Shown here in pieces: positions 6,357-8,333 of a DNA stretch of 8,333 nucleotides. The notes under the pieces were generated by a model, which saw nothing but the letters and a program-made list of their open reading frames with translations, made no database searches and had not been told where the DNA came from. The stretch is from contig KE356562.1 in assembly GCA_000416005.1 (NCBI GenBank), positions 1,313,723 through 1,322,055 of the forward strand, read 5' to 3'. The translations under genes and the position numbers were made by a program. Position 1 is the first letter of the stretch; each line of letters opens with the position of its first letter. The DNA comes from Haloquadratum sp. J07HQX50. GTDB taxonomy: Archaea > Halobacteriota > Halobacteria > Halobacteriales > Haloferacaceae.

Positions 6357-7440
6357 ATGAACTACAACGACAGGCGTTGCCTCAAACCCACAGAAAATCA
6401 GCGTGAGACGCTGGATTACCACCGCGATACTTGTCGACAACTCTACAACCACGCCCTGTACCGTTTCAACCAAATTCCCGAAGACGAGGGAACGGTCAAA
6501 CAGCGCGGCCGCAAAATCCGTGACGAACCTTCCGACCTCAAAGACTGTTGGAATGAATTGAACGACATATATTCGAGAGTGCTCCAACCTACCGTCATGC
6601 GGATCACAAAGAATATCAAAGCTCTCAGGAAAATCAGAGAACAAGGCTACAATGTCGGAGAGCTTCGATAGAAGTCGCCTCGGGAGTTTCGTCGTTTCAC
6701 CTACAACCAGTCTGGCTTCGAACTCGACAAGAAGAGTGGTCTGACCGTGTTGTCGCTGTCGCAGAAATTCCCATTGAACTCCACCGACCACTCCCCGACA
6801 ACGCCACGGGCAAAGAAGTCACGCTCAAGAAGCAGAAGACTAACGAACGATTCACTATCTTCGGCATCGAGATGGACACAGAACCGCCAGCCAAGCCGCC
6901 GCTGGATAAGATTGACACCGAGAATGAGAACACGGTCGGCATTGACGTCGGAGTTCTGAAGTATGCCAACAGGACAGACGGCGTGGGTGTCGAATCACTC
7001 GACGTGAAGGGAATGCTCGAATCGCCACGTAACAGTCGTAATACGGCATCATCGGCGTGGAATACCTTCACAGATATGCTCGAATCCATGTGCGAGCGCG
7101 AAAGCACGCACTTCGTTGAGGTTGAACCAGAGGGGACGATCAAAGAGTGTGCAAAATCTGGCGTTGAAACCGAGAAACCGCTGTGGGTACGTGAGCATTC
7201 CTGGCCAGCGTGTGGGTTCAGGCCAGACAGAGACACGAACGCGGCGTGGAACATTCTTTCTCGCGGACTCACGCACTTGAAAGTGGGTCACTCCGAAGCA
7301 ACGTCCTCAGAATCGCGGAACGACTCTGATGTGCGAACAAGAGCTTCGCTGTTGTCAACGCGCGTGGAGACTGCGGTTGTGTCTGCAAAGCGCGTCGTTG
7401 AAACAGGAAGCCCCTGCCTCAAGGACCCGCCGAAGATGGC

Positions 7441-7471
7441 GAGTAGGCAGGGTAGGGTAGTTCACACTGAC
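7441..7471 (+). mobile_element. Right end of the plus-strand IS relic
   Basis: The sequence from gagtaggcag to gtagttcac is the element's right end. It matches the solo right end at 2041-2066 and, at its tip, the relic at 1240-1249. In active elements the tnpB 3' end and right end together encode the omega RNA scaffold. The terminus is placed near ttcac (7470) from the point where similarity among the relics stops. Confidence 0.45.
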
Positions 7472-7540
7472 CATGAGTTACTCATAGCATCCTCGGCAAC
7501 CCAAGTGAGCAAGCAAATTTATGATCTGAGACTAATATAT
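7472..7540. other. Spacer after the IS relic, with a right-end-like 14-mer
   Basis: About 70 bases with no gene. The 14-base word aagtgagcaagcaa (7503-7516) is identical to 2037-2050 in the solo right end, 30 bases beyond the presumed end of this element. It may be a second, older right-end scrap or a chance match. Confidence 0.3.
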
Positions 7541-8333
7541 CTAAGAGTGGATCCGAAACTCAATTTCCTCTGTGTTTGAGAAATATTCACGTGCAATCGC
7601 TGACTCATCCCCCGAATTAACCGTTTGTTCGGAGACTGTTCGTCCAATCGCTGAAATGACCAATGGGTCAATGCTAAACGGGTATGGGTCGACTTGATAT
7701 GCATTTGCTCCCTCTGAGCAAACCTCAATACTCGTGTCAGTATGGACTGTGACTGGAGTATGCTCAATCGTTGTTTCTACTGTCTGATCGGCTGTCGCGC
7801 ACAGTATGTGCGAAAGAGTATCCCACGTTTGGAGTAATTTATAATTGTACCAGAGCTGCCCATCATATCGCTCGGGTTCATAATCGTCGTCTTGTAGTCG
7901 CCTCAACGTCACTTTGTCTTCGGCAGTTATACTGAGGCCATCTTGCTCTCCTATCTGCTCTATCAAGCGACGCTGGCGTCTCTGTTCTCTGCGAATAAAC
8001 TCGGTAAATGTCGTACCAGGCCTACTCCACTCCAGGGTAAGCCCATATCGTCTATTTTGTAATCCGACCCCATGCAAAGACACGACCAGTCCTGCGTACG
8101 GATCAACACTGCTGACTGTGTCAATGCCCTGCTCATACATATCAACCCATGTCTGTGGCGGTAATTCATGAAAATTAATCGGTGTTGGAGTGTCTGCTTT
8201 CTCATCAGCGTTGATACGTGGTTGATGATCAAATTCCTGCCACCCGGTGTCATGCATAAATGCGCCTGTGATCAGCGAACCCTCTGGGCTTGGCGACTCA
8301 AAACTCCCCACTACCCCAGTGCATAGCACATAA
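7541..8333 (-). CDS. DUF3891 family protein, N terminus outside window
   Basis: A protein of unknown function. The frame stays open to the right edge: a GTG at 8329 is in frame but is preceded by an open codon, and family members have a further N-terminal segment, so the gene starts beyond 8333. Numbering from 8329, family features are FMHDTGWQEFD (24-34), PINFHELPP (50-58), DPYAGLVVSLHGVGL (76-90), an Arg/Gln-rich helix RREQRRQRRLIEQIG (113-127) and a LLQTWDTLSHILCA segment (165-178). Late DPYPFSIDPL (214-223) also fits. The conserved His/Asp pairs could bind a metal, but no reaction is established that I can cite. The stop TAG is at 7543-7541, close to the decayed IS. No signal peptide or membrane segment is visible in this part. 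Confidence 0.8.
   Translation of the reverse strand, partial: YVLCTGVVGSFESPSPEGSLITGAFMHDTGWQEFDHQPRINADEKADTPTPINFHELPPQTWVDMYEQGIDTVSSVDPYAGLVVSLHGVGLQNRRYGLTLEWSRPGTTFTEFIRREQRRQRRLIEQIGEQDGLSITAEDKVTLRRLQDDDYEPERYDGQLWYNYKLLQTWDTLSHILCATADQTVETTIEHTPVTVHTDTSIEVCSEGANAYQVDPYPFSIDPLVISAIGRTVSEQTVNSGDESAIAREYFSNTEEIEFRIHS

Larger units (their letters stand above)
6357..7579 (+). pseudogene. tnpB: Decayed TnpB (IS1341-type) with a stop, a frameshift and a RuvC-II deletion
   Basis: A second TnpB, of a different subfamily from the minus-strand copy. The N-terminal part, from MNYNDRRCLKPTENQ, is typical (CRQLYNHALYRFNQ, about residues 26-39). It meets a TAG at 6669-6671 (ELR-stop-KSPREFRRFTY, Trp expected), then shifts frame between about 6738 and 6761 and continues as AEIPIELHRPLPDNATGKE. 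RuvC-I is present (GIDVGV, Asp codon 6944-6946). After ESLD (7003) the sequence jumps straight to VKGMLESP, so some 80-95 residues of the usual protein, including the RuvC-II Glu, are missing. The zinc finger has lost two cysteines: CAKS for CxxC (Ser codon 7157-7159) and WPAC for CPAC (Trp codon 7202-7204). RuvC-III DTNAAWN (Asp codon 7232-7234) remains. Similarity ends near 7440. The open frame drifts on to 7579, and that tail is probably not original. Confidence 0.88.

Noticed and set aside
6697..7272. Minus-strand 191-codon frame opposite the plus tnpB
   Set aside because: Shadow of the TnpB relic; Ser- and Arg-rich with no recognisable domain.
1..8333. CRISPR array, toxin-antitoxin pair or defence operon
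   Set aside because: No regularly spaced repeats were seen, and no intact small gene pair or defence gene cluster is present. The RHH-like ORF lacks a partner toxin and is broken.

Overview
The window reads as a haloarchaeal chromosome segment. The core proteins are strongly acidic. The gene families present are typical of halophilic Euryarchaeota: DNA polymerase D small subunit, archaeal PurO and DUF3891. The tRNA carries no encoded CCA, and TATA-like boxes sit at distances that suit short-leader or leaderless mRNAs. The base composition looks moderate rather than very GC-rich, and together with many decayed TnpB elements this fits a Haloquadratum-like organism. That genus is an inference, not something the sequence proves.

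Left half (1-4292), mostly core genes. The 3' part of the DNA polymerase D small subunit gene (polD1) enters from the left edge and ends at 1228. A GNAT-like acetyltransferase gene lies on the minus strand (1956-1522). Aspartate kinase (lysC) follows on the plus strand (2228-3409). IMP cyclohydrolase (purO) is on the minus strand (4102-3521), and a complete tRNA-Gln(CUG) gene occupies 4220-4292. Two short TnpB-type insertion-sequence relics lie between these genes: a C-terminal tail plus right end just downstream of polD1 (about 1240-1370, minus), and a solo right end directly upstream of the acetyltransferase promoter (about 2002-2066, plus).

Right half (4293-7540), a mobile-element graveyard downstream of the tRNA. 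A short acidic reading frame (4349-4531) and an unrecognised degenerate coding stretch (about 4455-4740) come first. Then two decayed TnpB genes of different subfamilies stand head to head: 6067-4815 on the minus strand and 6357 to about 7440 on the plus strand. The second is preceded by a small Arg/Lys-rich N-terminal module (6231-6356) that also carries a stop. Both tnpB genes are dead by several independent lesions: in-frame stops at expected Trp or Gln positions, frameshifts, loss of the RuvC-II glutamate region, and lost zinc-finger cysteines. The plus copy also has an internal deletion.

Far right (7541-8333): a DUF3891-family gene on the minus strand, open at the window edge and so incomplete at its N terminus.

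The core genes serve replication (polD1), the aspartate-family amino-acid pathway (lysC), the last purine step (purO) and translation (tRNA-Gln). They face different ways and show no operon linking them. I found no evidence of an undescribed multi-gene system. The most informative signal is the repeated, independently decayed TnpB right-end sequence, seen in at least three places.
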